From Cyanobacteria bacterium UBA8803 (GTDB taxonomy: Bacteria > Cyanobacteriota > Cyanobacteriia > Cyanobacteriales > Coleofasciculaceae), in assembly GCA_003505715.1 (NCBI GenBank), contig DNXU01000205.1, forward strand, positions 1 to 5,743: DNA of 5,743 nt, given 5' to 3'. Positions within the stretch are counted from its first letter, which is position 1. Each line of letters begins with the position of its first letter. The translations under genes were made by a program, and so were the position numbers. Shown here piece after piece: positions 1 to 5,717 of this stretch. The notes under the pieces were generated by a model that did no database searches, was not told the origin of the DNA, and saw only the letters and a list, made by a program, of their open reading frames with translations.

Positions 1-6
1 AAAATT

Positions 7-1086
7 ATGAAGAGTTCCTGTTTGCCAGTAGTAATGCGCTTGCTCGCTATGGCTTCTTTTGGGGTAGCTATCCTGTTTATCAGTACGGCTGCTTTAAGCC
101 AAGTTTTTCTTCCCGGTACCGAACCTGTTGAGTTAGAAGAACAACTGAATATCCCTTTGAACAACGGTATTCAAGAGGAAGGGCGAGAAGAAGCGGATTT
201 ACTTCTGCGGTTGGGAGGACAAGCTCAGCGTCAGGGCAGTTTTGAGAAAGCGATCGCCTATTGGCAACAGGCACTGGATCTTTATCAGCGCCTTGGTGAC
301 TTTGAGGGACAGGGTTTAGCCTACGATTATCTAGGTTTAACCTATGCCAATTTGGGTCGCTATCCTCAAGCCGAAGATGCCTTGCGCCGTCGGTTAGGGG
401 TTGCCCGTTATCTCAAGGATTTTCAGGGGCAGATTTTTGCTTTAAATAATTTGGGTACACTTCTGCTGCAAGCGGGGAATCTAGAAGCAGCACAGGTAAG
501 CTTTGCCGAAGCTCTAGATATAGCTCGCACTGTGAAGAATCCGGAGGGGGAAGGGTTGAGTCTGAGCAACCTGGGTTTAGTCGCAGCTCAAGCAGGTAAT
601 TATTTAGAAGCAGTTAAACGCTACGAAGCTTCCCTTGCCTTCCGGCGTCGGTTAGGAGATCCCCTAGGGGAAGCAAATACGCGCAATAATTTGGGAGATG
701 CCTATCAGGCTCTCAACCAGCACCAGGATGCTTTAACCTCCTATGGCTTGGCTCTGCATGTAGCTGAGGATAGTTTGGATATTCCCAATCAGTTCCGCGC
801 TCTGCGGGGTCTAATACGCTCTTATAGCGTGGTTGGCCCAAAGCTGGTAGCCCTTAAATACCTGAAGCAGCATTTGGCGTTAGCTCAGAAAGAGCAAAAC
901 CCTCGTGAAGAATTGATCTCACTGCGGTTGTATGCCGAGTTGTACAAAGCTGGAGGGGATTTATCCAATGCCAGGATTTTTTACGAACGGGCAATCTTGT
1001 TGGCAAATTCGTTAGGACAGACTCAGGAAGAAGCCTTTTTACGCAACGATTTGGCTCAAATACTTTATGACCGAGGATCTAGATGA
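7..1086 (+). CDS. Exported TPR-repeat protein
   Basis: A 359-residue protein that I infer acts as a protein-binding scaffold outside the cytoplasm; no partner or enzyme domain is visible. Residues 1-31 look like a signal peptide: Lys2 and Arg11, a hydrophobic stretch at about 12-30, and a likely cleavage after Ala-Leu-Ser31. From about residue 63 to 350 it is built of TPR-like helical hairpins with about 40-residue spacing, the kinesin-light-chain-like type. The recurring Asn-Leu-Gly or Tyr-Leu-Gly positions are near 108-110, 148-150, 188-190 and 228-230, each followed by a Glu/Asp-Ala pair such as E160-A161 and E201-A202. The last two or three units (260-355) are more divergent. Cyanobacteria often join such repeats to a CHAT protease domain, but none is present here. 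The ATG is only six bases from the window edge, so its ribosome binding site and promoter cannot be judged; a more upstream start is possible. It converges with the Fic gene. Confidence 0.88.
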   Translation: MKSSCLPVVMRLLAMASFGVAILFISTAALSQVFLPGTEPVELEEQLNIPLNNGIQEEGREEADLLLRLGGQAQRQGSFEKAIAYWQQALDLYQRLGDFEGQGLAYDYLGLTYANLGRYPQAEDALRRRLGVARYLKDFQGQIFALNNLGTLLLQAGNLEAAQVSFAEALDIARTVKNPEGEGLSLSNLGLVAAQAGNYLEAVKRYEASLAFRRRLGDPLGEANTRNNLGDAYQALNQHQDALTSYGLALHVAEDSLDIPNQFRALRGLIRSYSVVGPKLVALKYLKQHLALAQKEQNPREELISLRLYAELYKAGGDLSNARIFYERAILLANSLGQTQEEAFLRNDLAQILYDRGSR

Positions 1087-1275
1087 GGGGTTAATCCCTA
1101 AAGTAAGGAAAACGTCAGCCATTAAAGAACCCCCGCCATCAGATATCGCTTGCTCGGCGTGAAGTTCCCAAGACTTACCCCCACCCTGGATAACTGACCG
1201 ATAACCCAAGACCTCCTGAAATGTATCCTTGAGAAAATCTCCATGCAGGGCATAAGTCGCGTTATGGGCTTGGCG
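1039..1275 (-). pseudogene. Start-less open frame, probable decayed coding fragment
   Basis: The spacer between the TPR and Fic genes is about 200 bases and has no intact gene. On the minus strand one frame is open from a stop at 1276-1278 to a stop at 1039-1041, about 78 codons. It has no early ATG or GTG; the only Met lies near its end, at about codon 47. The translation is protein-like, with segments such as ALHGDFLKDTFQEVLGY and KSWELHAEQAISDGGG. It runs antisense over the last 16 codons of the TPR gene. I do not recognise the family. The likeliest reading is the 3' remnant of a gene lost upstream, lying just downstream of the Fic gene on the same strand. A chance open frame is the alternative. 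No clear rho-independent terminator is visible between the two converging genes. Confidence 0.3.
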
Positions 1276-1289
1276 CTACCGCGATCATG

Positions 1290-2453
1290 TTACGTAGTCC
1301 CAATTCCTTCGTTAAGTATGCCTAGGTATTCTGTGTAGACAAACGTTCGATCACGTTGACGACCTGTTATCTCTTTTACGATGCCTAGAGCTTCAAGGTG
1401 TTTCAGAGATGCTGCAACAGTTGGGTGGCTAATTCCTAACTCTTCAGAGACGCGCATAATGTTCAAAAGTGGTTTTTTCCGCATCAACTGATGGACTCGA
1501 AGTGTTGAGCCTGCGGCACGTCCAATCTTTTCAATCTGTTCCCTATCTTTCTCAAATAGTTTTAAGATGCGACGAGCCGTATTCCAAGCTTCTTCAGCCG
1601 TTACAGCCACTCCTTCTAGGAAAAAACTCAGCCATGCCTCCCAATCTCCTTTGATTCGTACCCGCTGTAGTAAGTCATAGTAAAGCTGACGATGGGTCTT
1701 GAAGTATAGGCTGAGATAGAGCAATGGTTCAGATAAAGCCCCCTCAGCGCACAGGAGAAAAGTAATCAGCAACCGTCCCAAACGCCCGTTACCGTCTAGA
1801 AACGGATGAATAGTCTCAAACTGAACATGGGCGAGTGCGGCTTTAATCAGGACGGGGGTTCGCTCCGGCTCATCATGTAAAAACTTCTCTAGGCATCCCA
1901 TGCATGGCATTACCTCCTCTGAGGGTGGTGGCACGAACAAAGCATTACCAGGGCGCGTTCCTCCTATCCAGTTTTGAGAGCGTCGGAATTCTCCAGGGGT
2001 CTGGTTACTGCCCCATCCTGATCGCAGTAGTACTTCATGAATTTCCTTAATCAGACGCAGCGAGAGGGGAAAACCTTCCCTGATCCGAGCCAGACCATGG
2101 TTAAGAGCAGCAACATAACTCGATACTTCTTGCACGTCATCTAAAGGGACACCTGGCACTTCCTCTATTTCATACAACAGTAAGTCAGAAAAAGAAGATT
2201 GAGTGCCTTCAATCTGAGAAGAGAGTAGCGCCTCTTTGCGAACATAGAGGTAGAGGAATAGTGATGGGTCTGGCAACAGTGTGGCAATACCATCCAAACG
2301 ACCTATCGCCCGATTAGCACGTTCACTGATGTCGTAGAGGCTCCCATCGAATTGTAAGCCTGGGACAGGTGGTAAAGGTTGAGGCACAAATGCCTGAAAC
2401 GGCTCTGGGCTAACTGTGCAACGAATATATTTTCCTTGAAGTTCACGTTCCAT
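1290..2453 (-). CDS. Fic-family protein adenylyltransferase with C-terminal winged helix
   Basis: A complete 387-residue Fic protein. The family transfers AMP from ATP to a hydroxyl side chain of a target protein, usually in the cytosol; the target here is unknown. The N-terminal Fic_N region (about 1-95) contains the inhibitory motif SSQIEG at 78-83, which fits the [S/T]xxxE[G/N] pattern of class II enzymes. Its Glu82 is expected to hold off the ATP gamma-phosphate until relieved. The Fic core spans about 110-285, with the active site HPFLDGNGRLGR at 216-227: His216 is the general base, Asp220 binds the metal and Arg227 pairs with Glu82. The flap lies around 154-175. A winged helix-turn-helix occupies about 316-375, with its recognition helix near ISHPTVAASLKHL. 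The length and layout match Shewanella-type Fic proteins (about 370 residues). A Cys-x-x-Cys pair at 184-187 is unusual. No separate antitoxin gene lies beside it, as expected for a class II enzyme. The ATG at 2453 has a good ribosome binding site. Confidence 0.95.
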   Translation of the reverse strand: MERELQGKYIRCTVSPEPFQAFVPQPLPPVPGLQFDGSLYDISERANRAIGRLDGIATLLPDPSLFLYLYVRKEALLSSQIEGTQSSFSDLLLYEIEEVPGVPLDDVQEVSSYVAALNHGLARIREGFPLSLRLIKEIHEVLLRSGWGSNQTPGEFRRSQNWIGGTRPGNALFVPPPSEEVMPCMGCLEKFLHDEPERTPVLIKAALAHVQFETIHPFLDGNGRLGRLLITFLLCAEGALSEPLLYLSLYFKTHRQLYYDLLQRVRIKGDWEAWLSFFLEGVAVTAEEAWNTARRILKLFEKDREQIEKIGRAAGSTLRVHQLMRKKPLLNIMRVSEELGISHPTVAASLKHLEALGIVKEITGRQRDRTFVYTEYLGILNEGIGTT

Positions 2454-2458
2454 CTTGA

Positions 2459-2462
2459 CTCC
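2459..2462 (-). promoter_or_regulatory. Ribosome binding site of the Fic gene
   Basis: On the minus strand GGAG is followed by five bases (TCAAG) and then the ATG at 2453. This spacing supports the chosen start. It lies immediately downstream of the first palindrome, which begins six bases away. Confidence 0.7.
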
Positions 2463-2467
2463 GATAT

Positions 2468-2489
2468 TAACGAAAGTATCCTTTCGTTA
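2468..2489. promoter_or_regulatory. Inverted repeat 1 upstream of the Fic gene, candidate operator
   Basis: A perfect 9-base inverted repeat, TAACGAAAG at 2468-2476 and CTTTCGTTA at 2481-2489, separated by TATC. It sits 14 bases upstream of the Fic start codon, just behind its ribosome binding site. It has no trailing T-run in either direction, so it does not look like a terminator. Its half-site resembles that of the next palindrome (A-C/T-GAAA(A)G core). I infer a DNA operator, possibly for the Fic protein's own winged helix; an mRNA leader hairpin is the alternative. Confidence 0.5.
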
Positions 2490-2497
2490 TCTTCCCG

Positions 2498-2531
2498 GTT
2501 ATGAAAAGATAATAGGTTATCTTTTCATAAC
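2498..2531. promoter_or_regulatory. Inverted repeat 2 upstream of the Fic gene, long perfect palindrome
   Basis: A perfect 15-base inverted repeat, GTTATGAAAAGATAA at 2498-2512 and TTATCTTTTCATAAC at 2517-2531, around a four-base centre (TAGG). It is eight bases beyond the first palindrome; the two centres are 36 bases apart. The stem is AT-rich, with no adjoining T-tract outside it. The minus strand contains TATTAT at 2514-2509, which could be a -10 box inside the palindrome, although no convincing -35 box is placed correctly. Binding here would block the Fic promoter if that box is used. Confidence 0.55.
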
Positions 2532-2547
2532 GCCCATTGAGTTGCCA

Positions 2548-2652
2548 ATGAAAATAGACCGTCACGGTCAAGCCAAGATTCTCAGTCAGTCTGAAATCCA
2601 GTTACTCTTTAGCCAGGGGTTGCAGAGTGACCGCGATCGCACTTTGGTATGA
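2548..2652 (+). pseudogene. N-terminal relic of a tyrosine recombinase/integrase
   Basis: From an ATG at 2548 the frame reads MKIDRHGQAKILSQSEIQLL and continues about 14 residues to a stop at 2650-2652. The basic start, then a Leu-(Ser/Thr)-x-x-Glu/Gln-Ile/Leu segment and an Arg-Asp-Arg-Thr-Leu run, resembles the N-terminus of small cyanobacterial phage-integrase-family proteins, judged from memory. In those proteins this segment leads into the catalytic domain with Arg, His-x-x-Arg and Tyr residues. Here everything after about residue 34 is missing, so the fragment cannot be active. The frame is open further upstream to 2455, but that part runs through the palindromes and is not protein-like. 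The relic lies about 250 bases from a tRNA gene, a usual target for such enzymes. Confidence 0.45.
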
Positions 2653-2794
2653 GACAGTCGGCACTCTGATTGAGCTACTGCGCGAGTACCCCAACGATGA
2701 AAACCTGGCAGACGCTTGGAAAACTCTTCTCAATTCAGTAGGGCTAAACCCGCCCCTACAGATATTATCGGTGTTGACTATCAACTTAAGGTGA
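2624..2794 (+). pseudogene. Unrecognised protein-like fragment, different frame from the integrase relic
   Basis: In the frame one base after that of the integrase relic, the sequence reads ...IALWYETVGTLIELLREYP and then NDENLADAWKTLLNS, ending at a TGA at 2792-2794. From about 2650 to 2737 it looks like a real amphipathic helical segment. After 2738 the frame passes into an interspersed repeat. No start codon with a ribosome binding site serves it. It may be the end of a different gene joined to the recombinase relic by deletion, with the junction near 2640-2650. It may instead be part of the same lost gene after a frameshift, though it does not match what I expect an integrase to read there. 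Family unknown. Confidence 0.3.
2738..2785. repeat. Cyanobacterial-type interspersed palindromic repeat
   Basis: A GTAGGG arm at 2738-2743 and a CCCTAC arm at 2754-2759 enclose a TAAACCCGC-type centre. On the minus strand this reads as GTAGGGGCGGGTTTAGCCC, a word I associate with dispersed repeats in filamentous cyanobacteria. It is followed by GTTGA at 2773-2777 and TCAAC at 2781-2785, a second small dyad with a three-base centre. Whether the whole 48 bases move or copy as one unit cannot be told from one occurrence. Confidence 0.45.
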
Positions 2795-2817
2795 GATAGT
2801 CTGCGCATTGTTCACTG

Positions 2818-2851
2818 CTTGACCTTATTAACCATGAACCATTGGGTCAAG
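2818..2851. repeat. Inverted repeat downstream of the tRNA gene
   Basis: CTTGACC at 2818-2824 is complementary to GGTCAAG at 2845-2851, with a 20-base centre containing two CCAT words. It lies 53 bases beyond the 3' end of the minus-strand tRNA. There is no T-run after it in the tRNA direction, so a terminator role is not supported. The rest of 2795-2903 holds nothing I can assign. Confidence 0.25.
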
Positions 2852-2903
2852 TATCCCGCTTTAAGTCAGTAGCCTCGGTGTTTTAGAGGACATGACATCA
2901 AAA

Positions 2904-2975
<72 letters not shown>

Positions 2976-3005
2976 ATGTGTAGCTAACCTTTGTCACGAT
3001 TATCA

Positions 3006-3035
3006 ATATTAGCGATAAAGGGTATTATTTGGCAA
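3006..3035 (-). promoter_or_regulatory. Probable promoter of tRNA-Asn
   Basis: On the minus strand TTGCCA (3035-3030) is followed after 18 bases by TAATAT (3011-3006), a good sigma-70-type pair. Transcription would begin around 2999, leaving a leader of about 25 bases before the mature tRNA 5' end at 2975. A second possible -10, GATAAT at 3004-2999, lacks a matching -35. Confidence 0.45.
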
Positions 3036-3105
3036 GCCCTCTCGGAAATTTTAGTGAAAACACAGTTGGCATGTCACCTTCAATCCTAGTATGAAGGAAA
3101 AAGCT

Positions 3106-3189
3106 ATGCTAGTTTTCTCCTTCTGTCTTGTCAAGAGCCATGCTAACCCATCACCGCCTACCTGTTTGTCTTTCTGTAGTCTCTACTGA
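3106..3189 (+). other. Small overlapping open frame with the better ribosome binding site
   Basis: An ATG at 3106 has AAGGA at 3094-3098, seven bases upstream, and opens a 27-codon frame (MLVFSFCLVKSHANPS...) that stops at 3187-3189. An in-frame ATG at 3091 would make it 32 codons. It overlaps the first 50 bases of the next gene in another frame. It may be a leader peptide coupled to that gene, a sign of a frameshift near the gene's 5' end, or chance. The peptide is not one I recognise. Confidence 0.25.
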
Positions 3190-3643
3190 CCTACCCATTT
3201 GGTTTACGATCAAAACTGCCGCTACGCTTTATCAAAAAGACCAACAGCGGTTTCACCTGCTTTTGAGGGAACCAGCCGTTCATGGATGGGAAGAGACACA
3301 ACCGAGGATTAACGATGCGAACAATAATCCGAACCCAGTCATGGGTGACACTAATCGGCTGCTGTGGCTGGAAATTTCACCCAGTCGGATGATTATGACT
3401 ATGCAGGGCAATGGGAACTTGAGTTATCGTCACCTTTGGGAACGAGGGGTTTACGGGATTAGTCGCTATTGGCTCCAAGCCGATCCAATTAAGAAGCATC
3501 AATCGTTACAACTGAGAAATTATACTCGACTGCTCACGCTAGAGGGTTCCCCATTACCCCAGTATCTGGAATTGGACTATGAGTTGTGGACAGAAAAAAT
3601 TCAGCTGGGTCACTATGTCTTGACTCTCCAAATTCAGCATTAG
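3140..3643 (+). CDS. Conserved-looking hypothetical protein, family not recognised with certainty
   Basis: A 167-residue protein with no signal peptide, no clear membrane segment and no catalytic motif that I can name. The body is rich in Trp, Tyr, Leu and Gln, for example LPIWFTIKTAATLYQ near the start and DYELWTEKIQLGHYVLTLQI near the end. That pattern suggests a compact soluble beta-rich or mixed fold. I believe similar proteins occur in other cyanobacteria, but only from a general impression of the C-terminal segment. The ATG at 3140 is chosen over an in-frame TTG at 3128; neither has a Shine-Dalgarno sequence in front, and the upstream bases are pyrimidine-rich. The frame is closed by a TAG at 3110-3112, so the start must be after that. 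The gene is not in an operon: a tRNA lies upstream on the other strand and a G-rich repeat begins 15 bases after the stop. Confidence 0.75.
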   Translation: MLTHHRLPVCLSVVSTDLPIWFTIKTAATLYQKDQQRFHLLLREPAVHGWEETQPRINDANNNPNPVMGDTNRLLWLEISPSRMIMTMQGNGNLSYRHLWERGVYGISRYWLQADPIKKHQSLQLRNYTRLLTLEGSPLPQYLELDYELWTEKIQLGHYVLTLQIQH

Positions 3644-3658
3644 GAGGGACAGAGGTGA

Positions 3659-3690
3659 GGGGGTGGGGGAGCTGGGGAAGCTGGGGGAGT
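3659..3690 (+). repeat. G-run direct repeat with G-quadruplex potential
   Basis: Four G-runs of 5, 5, 4 and 5 bases (3659-3663, 3665-3669, 3674-3677, 3683-3687) are separated by linkers T, AGCT and AAGCT. The later units repeat a GGGGAAGCT/GGGGAGCT-like word about every nine bases. This fits the canonical intramolecular G-quadruplex pattern on the plus strand, and therefore in any transcript reading past the stop at 3643. GGGGA-type low-complexity runs of this kind are common between genes in filamentous cyanobacteria. Confidence 0.6.
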
Positions 3691-3747
3691 AATTTGTACT
3701 CGGTACAGAAGGCTCATAAATTTTCTAGCTATGACCATGAATTAGCC

Positions 3748-3783
3748 TTGCCCTCACCCTTCTTCCTTTGTATGTAGTATGAT
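3748..3783 (+). promoter_or_regulatory. Weak candidate promoter of the ABC transporter gene
   Basis: TTGCCC at 3748-3753 is followed after 17 bases by TATGTA at 3771-3776. A closer match to a -10, TATGAT at 3778-3783, lacks a -35 at the proper distance. The pair is only suggestive. Transcription from here would give a leader of roughly 75 bases that includes the dyads described next. Confidence 0.2.
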
Positions 3784-3800
3784 GTAACTTGTGTATTACA
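3783..3800. promoter_or_regulatory. TGTAA-N8-TTACA dyad in the ABC transporter leader
   Basis: TGTAA at 3783-3787 and TTACA at 3796-3800 form a perfect five-base dyad with an eight-base centre. It overlaps or follows the possible -10 boxes, a position suited to repression. It does not match NtcA (GTA-N8-TAC; here the GTA and TAC are ten bases apart) or CRP-type sites (six-base centre). The regulator, if any, is unknown. Confidence 0.2.
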
Positions 3801-3841
3801 AATTGAGCCTGGTAGCAACTCGTTTTGAAGTTATGCCAGTG

Positions 3842-3856
3842 CTGGTATACCAGGAG
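3842..3856 (+). promoter_or_regulatory. Ribosome binding site of the ABC gene overlapped by a perfect palindrome
   Basis: AGGAG at 3852-3856 stands four bases before the ATG at 3861 and decides that start over the in-frame TTG at 3825. Its first two bases are also the end of a perfect 12-base palindrome, CTGGTATACCAG (3842-3853). The same AGG can instead pair with an upstream CCTGGTA at 3808-3814, through TACCAGG at 3848-3854. Either fold would partly hide the ribosome binding site. Confidence 0.5.
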
Positions 3857-3860
3857 CATC

Positions 3861-5678
3861 ATGGCGACATTTCGGGATATCCTCAACTACTACCGCCCCT
3901 ATTGGGGCATCTCTATTTTTAGCATTGCCGCCTCCAGTACCTTTGAAATTATTGATTTGGTTGTGCCTTATGCGATCGGGCAGATTCTTAACGTTCTATC
4001 CGATCGCCCTTTGGATGGGTCAATGCAAAACTTAGTGGAGACTGTCGCGACTGCTACCCAAATTCCTGCCAATCCAGTCCTGTCTCTAGCGGTGCTGCTT
4101 GGGTTAATTTTTATTGTTACCGTAATTAGAGCGCCTATTCAACCGTGGCTTGGCCTTTGGTTTCACTGGGATATTGCCTTACGGGCTCGTCGCGACCAAT
4201 CGGAAAAAGCGCTGAAAAAAGTTCTCACGCTGCCATTGGAGTTTTATGACGAAAATAATCCCGGACGAATTGCCGGACGAGTTGCCAGAGGTATTGCCAA
4301 CCATACTTGGACTTATCCGGAAATTGCGGGACAGTTGATTCCGAAATTGGCGCGGGTGTTGGGTATTTTTGTCGTGATCTGGTTCATTGAGTGGCGCATT
4401 GCGATCGCTTTTTTGATTTCTTTTGTGTTCATCTTAAGTTTTAGCCTAAAAGACTTGAAGGCACTAATTGCTAAGGAATCGGTACTCGATAAACATCAAG
4501 AAAATACTGAAAGTCGCACCTCAGAAATTGTGACCAATGTCAAAACCGTCAAAGCCTTTGCTACTGAAGCGCTGGAACTAAAACGACAAAGAGAGCGCTT
4601 AAACCGAGAACTCAAGGTTGTCTTATATAGCATCCATTTGGGTTACATTAAACTAGCTACTTGGCAGAGAACTGTAATCCAAATTTGTGTTTTTAGCGTG
4701 CTGGCACTTACCCTCTGGGCAACAGTAAGAGGGGATATATCTCTGGGGCATTTCGTGACCACACTGACAGTTTCTAGCATGGCCTATGCGGAATTAGAAC
4801 CGATTAGTAACCTGGCCGAAGTCTTTGCGCGACGCTATGCCTCAATGGTGCGATTTCATGAGTTTATGCAGCATCCCTTAGGGAGGGATGGGGCGGGTAT
4901 TGTTTTGGAGGCAACCGATACTGCCAAATCCTATCAATTTACTGGCAAAGTGGAGTTTTGCGAGCTGAGTTTCAGTTATGACTCTCGACGCCCGGTGTTG
5001 CAGGAGGTTAACCTGCTGATTGAACCTTATCAAACGATCGCACTAGTCGGTCGTTCCGGATCGGGTAAGTCTACGCTGGTCAAACTCCTATTCCGATATT
5101 TTGAACCAGATTGCGGTCGTATCTTAATGGATGGGATCGATATTCGCCATCTCGATATCACTGGATACCGCCAGCGTTTAGCGATCGTTCACCAGGAAGT
5201 CGATGTCTTTAACGGCACCCTACTAGATAACCTCACCTATGGTAACCGCAGAGTCAGCTTTGAAAAAGTTCAAGAAGCTTGTCGGATTGCCAGAGTTGAC
5301 GATGTCATAGAACAACTGCCCCAAGGTTATTACACGGTTGTGGGAGAACGGGGAGTACGGTTATCGGGAGGACAGCGACAGCGGTTAGGAATCGCTAGAG
5401 CGCTGTTAGTCGAGCCGGATGTTCTAATCTTTGATGAGGCAACCTCTAGTTTGGACTATGAGTCTGAGCGTGCCATTCAGTTGGCGATGAGGAGCATTCA
5501 GGGCACTCGAACGACTATTATTATCGCTCACCGTCTGAGTACGGTGCGAGATGCCGATAAGATTGTAGTTCTCGATGGAGGCCAGATTGTAGAAGTAGGT
5601 AGTCACGAGCAACTCCTACGCCAAGAGGGAATTTATCGCCGCCTCCATTCCCTGCAAGAAACGGGGGAGTTGCTGTAA
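3861..5678 (+). CDS. Type I ABC exporter half-transporter (membrane and ATPase domains fused)
   Basis: A 605-residue inner-membrane exporter half-subunit, expected to work as a homo- or heterodimer driven by ATP hydrolysis. The substrate cannot be inferred; the MsbA/multidrug-type family covers lipids, peptides and drugs. The membrane domain covers about 1-325, with hydrophobic segments near 15-40, 72-92, 160-195 (two helices), 272-288 and 293-316. The nucleotide-binding domain is complete: A-loop Tyr373, Walker A GRSGSGKST at 397-405 with Lys403, Q-loop Gln445, X-loop GERG at 495-498, signature LSGGQ at 501-505, Walker B VLIFDEA at 521-527 with catalytic Glu526, D-loop SSLD at 529-532 and switch His557. 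No key residue is missing, so it should be active as a homodimer. There is no N-terminal peptidase domain. The length is typical for the family. The ATG at 3861 has AGGAG upstream; starting at TTG 3825 would add 12 Cys- and Trp-rich residues of no obvious value. No partner half-transporter or adaptor gene is in the window. Confidence 0.95.
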   Translation: MATFRDILNYYRPYWGISIFSIAASSTFEIIDLVVPYAIGQILNVLSDRPLDGSMQNLVETVATATQIPANPVLSLAVLLGLIFIVTVIRAPIQPWLGLWFHWDIALRARRDQSEKALKKVLTLPLEFYDENNPGRIAGRVARGIANHTWTYPEIAGQLIPKLARVLGIFVVIWFIEWRIAIAFLISFVFILSFSLKDLKALIAKESVLDKHQENTESRTSEIVTNVKTVKAFATEALELKRQRERLNRELKVVLYSIHLGYIKLATWQRTVIQICVFSVLALTLWATVRGDISLGHFVTTLTVSSMAYAELEPISNLAEVFARRYASMVRFHEFMQHPLGRDGAGIVLEATDTAKSYQFTGKVEFCELSFSYDSRRPVLQEVNLLIEPYQTIALVGRSGSGKSTLVKLLFRYFEPDCGRILMDGIDIRHLDITGYRQRLAIVHQEVDVFNGTLLDNLTYGNRRVSFEKVQEACRIARVDDVIEQLPQGYYTVVGERGVRLSGGQRQRLGIARALLVEPDVLIFDEATSSLDYESERAIQLAMRSIQGTRTTIIIAHRLSTVRDADKIVVLDGGQIVEVGSHEQLLRQEGIYRRLHSLQETGELL

Positions 5679-5717
5679 ATTTTTTAAGGGAATAGGTAAT
5701 TGGTAACCTACCGCAGG

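Noticed and set aside
1899..1908. Palindrome CCATGCATGG inside the Fic gene
   Set aside because: It lies in coding sequence and is short enough to arise by chance; it simply encodes the region of the Cys-x-x-Cys pair.
1290..2453. Two-gene Fic toxin-antitoxin pair
   Set aside because: The inhibitory motif is inside the protein itself and no small partner gene precedes or follows it; the open frame downstream has no start.
2455..2547. Upstream extension of the integrase-relic frame from an ATG at 2455
   Set aside because: It translates through the two palindromes, overlaps the Fic ribosome binding site on the other strand and does not read like protein; the ATG at 2548 begins the recognisable part.
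2602..2808. Minus-strand 68-codon frame opposite the relic region
   Set aside because: No ribosome binding site, and it runs through the interspersed repeat; the plus-strand reading is more protein-like.
3659..3690. CRISPR array
   Set aside because: The repeat unit is only about nine bases, has no unique spacers and no cas gene is present.
3586..3777. Open frame across the end of the 167-residue gene and the G-rich repeat
   Set aside because: It encodes a low-complexity Gly-Trp run from the repeat and overlaps a better gene in another frame.
3783..3800. NtcA binding site in the ABC leader
   Set aside because: GTA and TAC are ten bases apart, not eight, and there is no -10 box about 22 bases downstream.
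3825..3860. Twelve-residue N-terminal extension of the ABC transporter from TTG at 3825
   Set aside because: No ribosome binding site precedes the TTG, whereas AGGAG stands four bases before the ATG at 3861.
5679..5700. Rho-independent terminator after the ABC gene
   Set aside because: A T-run follows the stop but no stable GC-rich hairpin precedes it.
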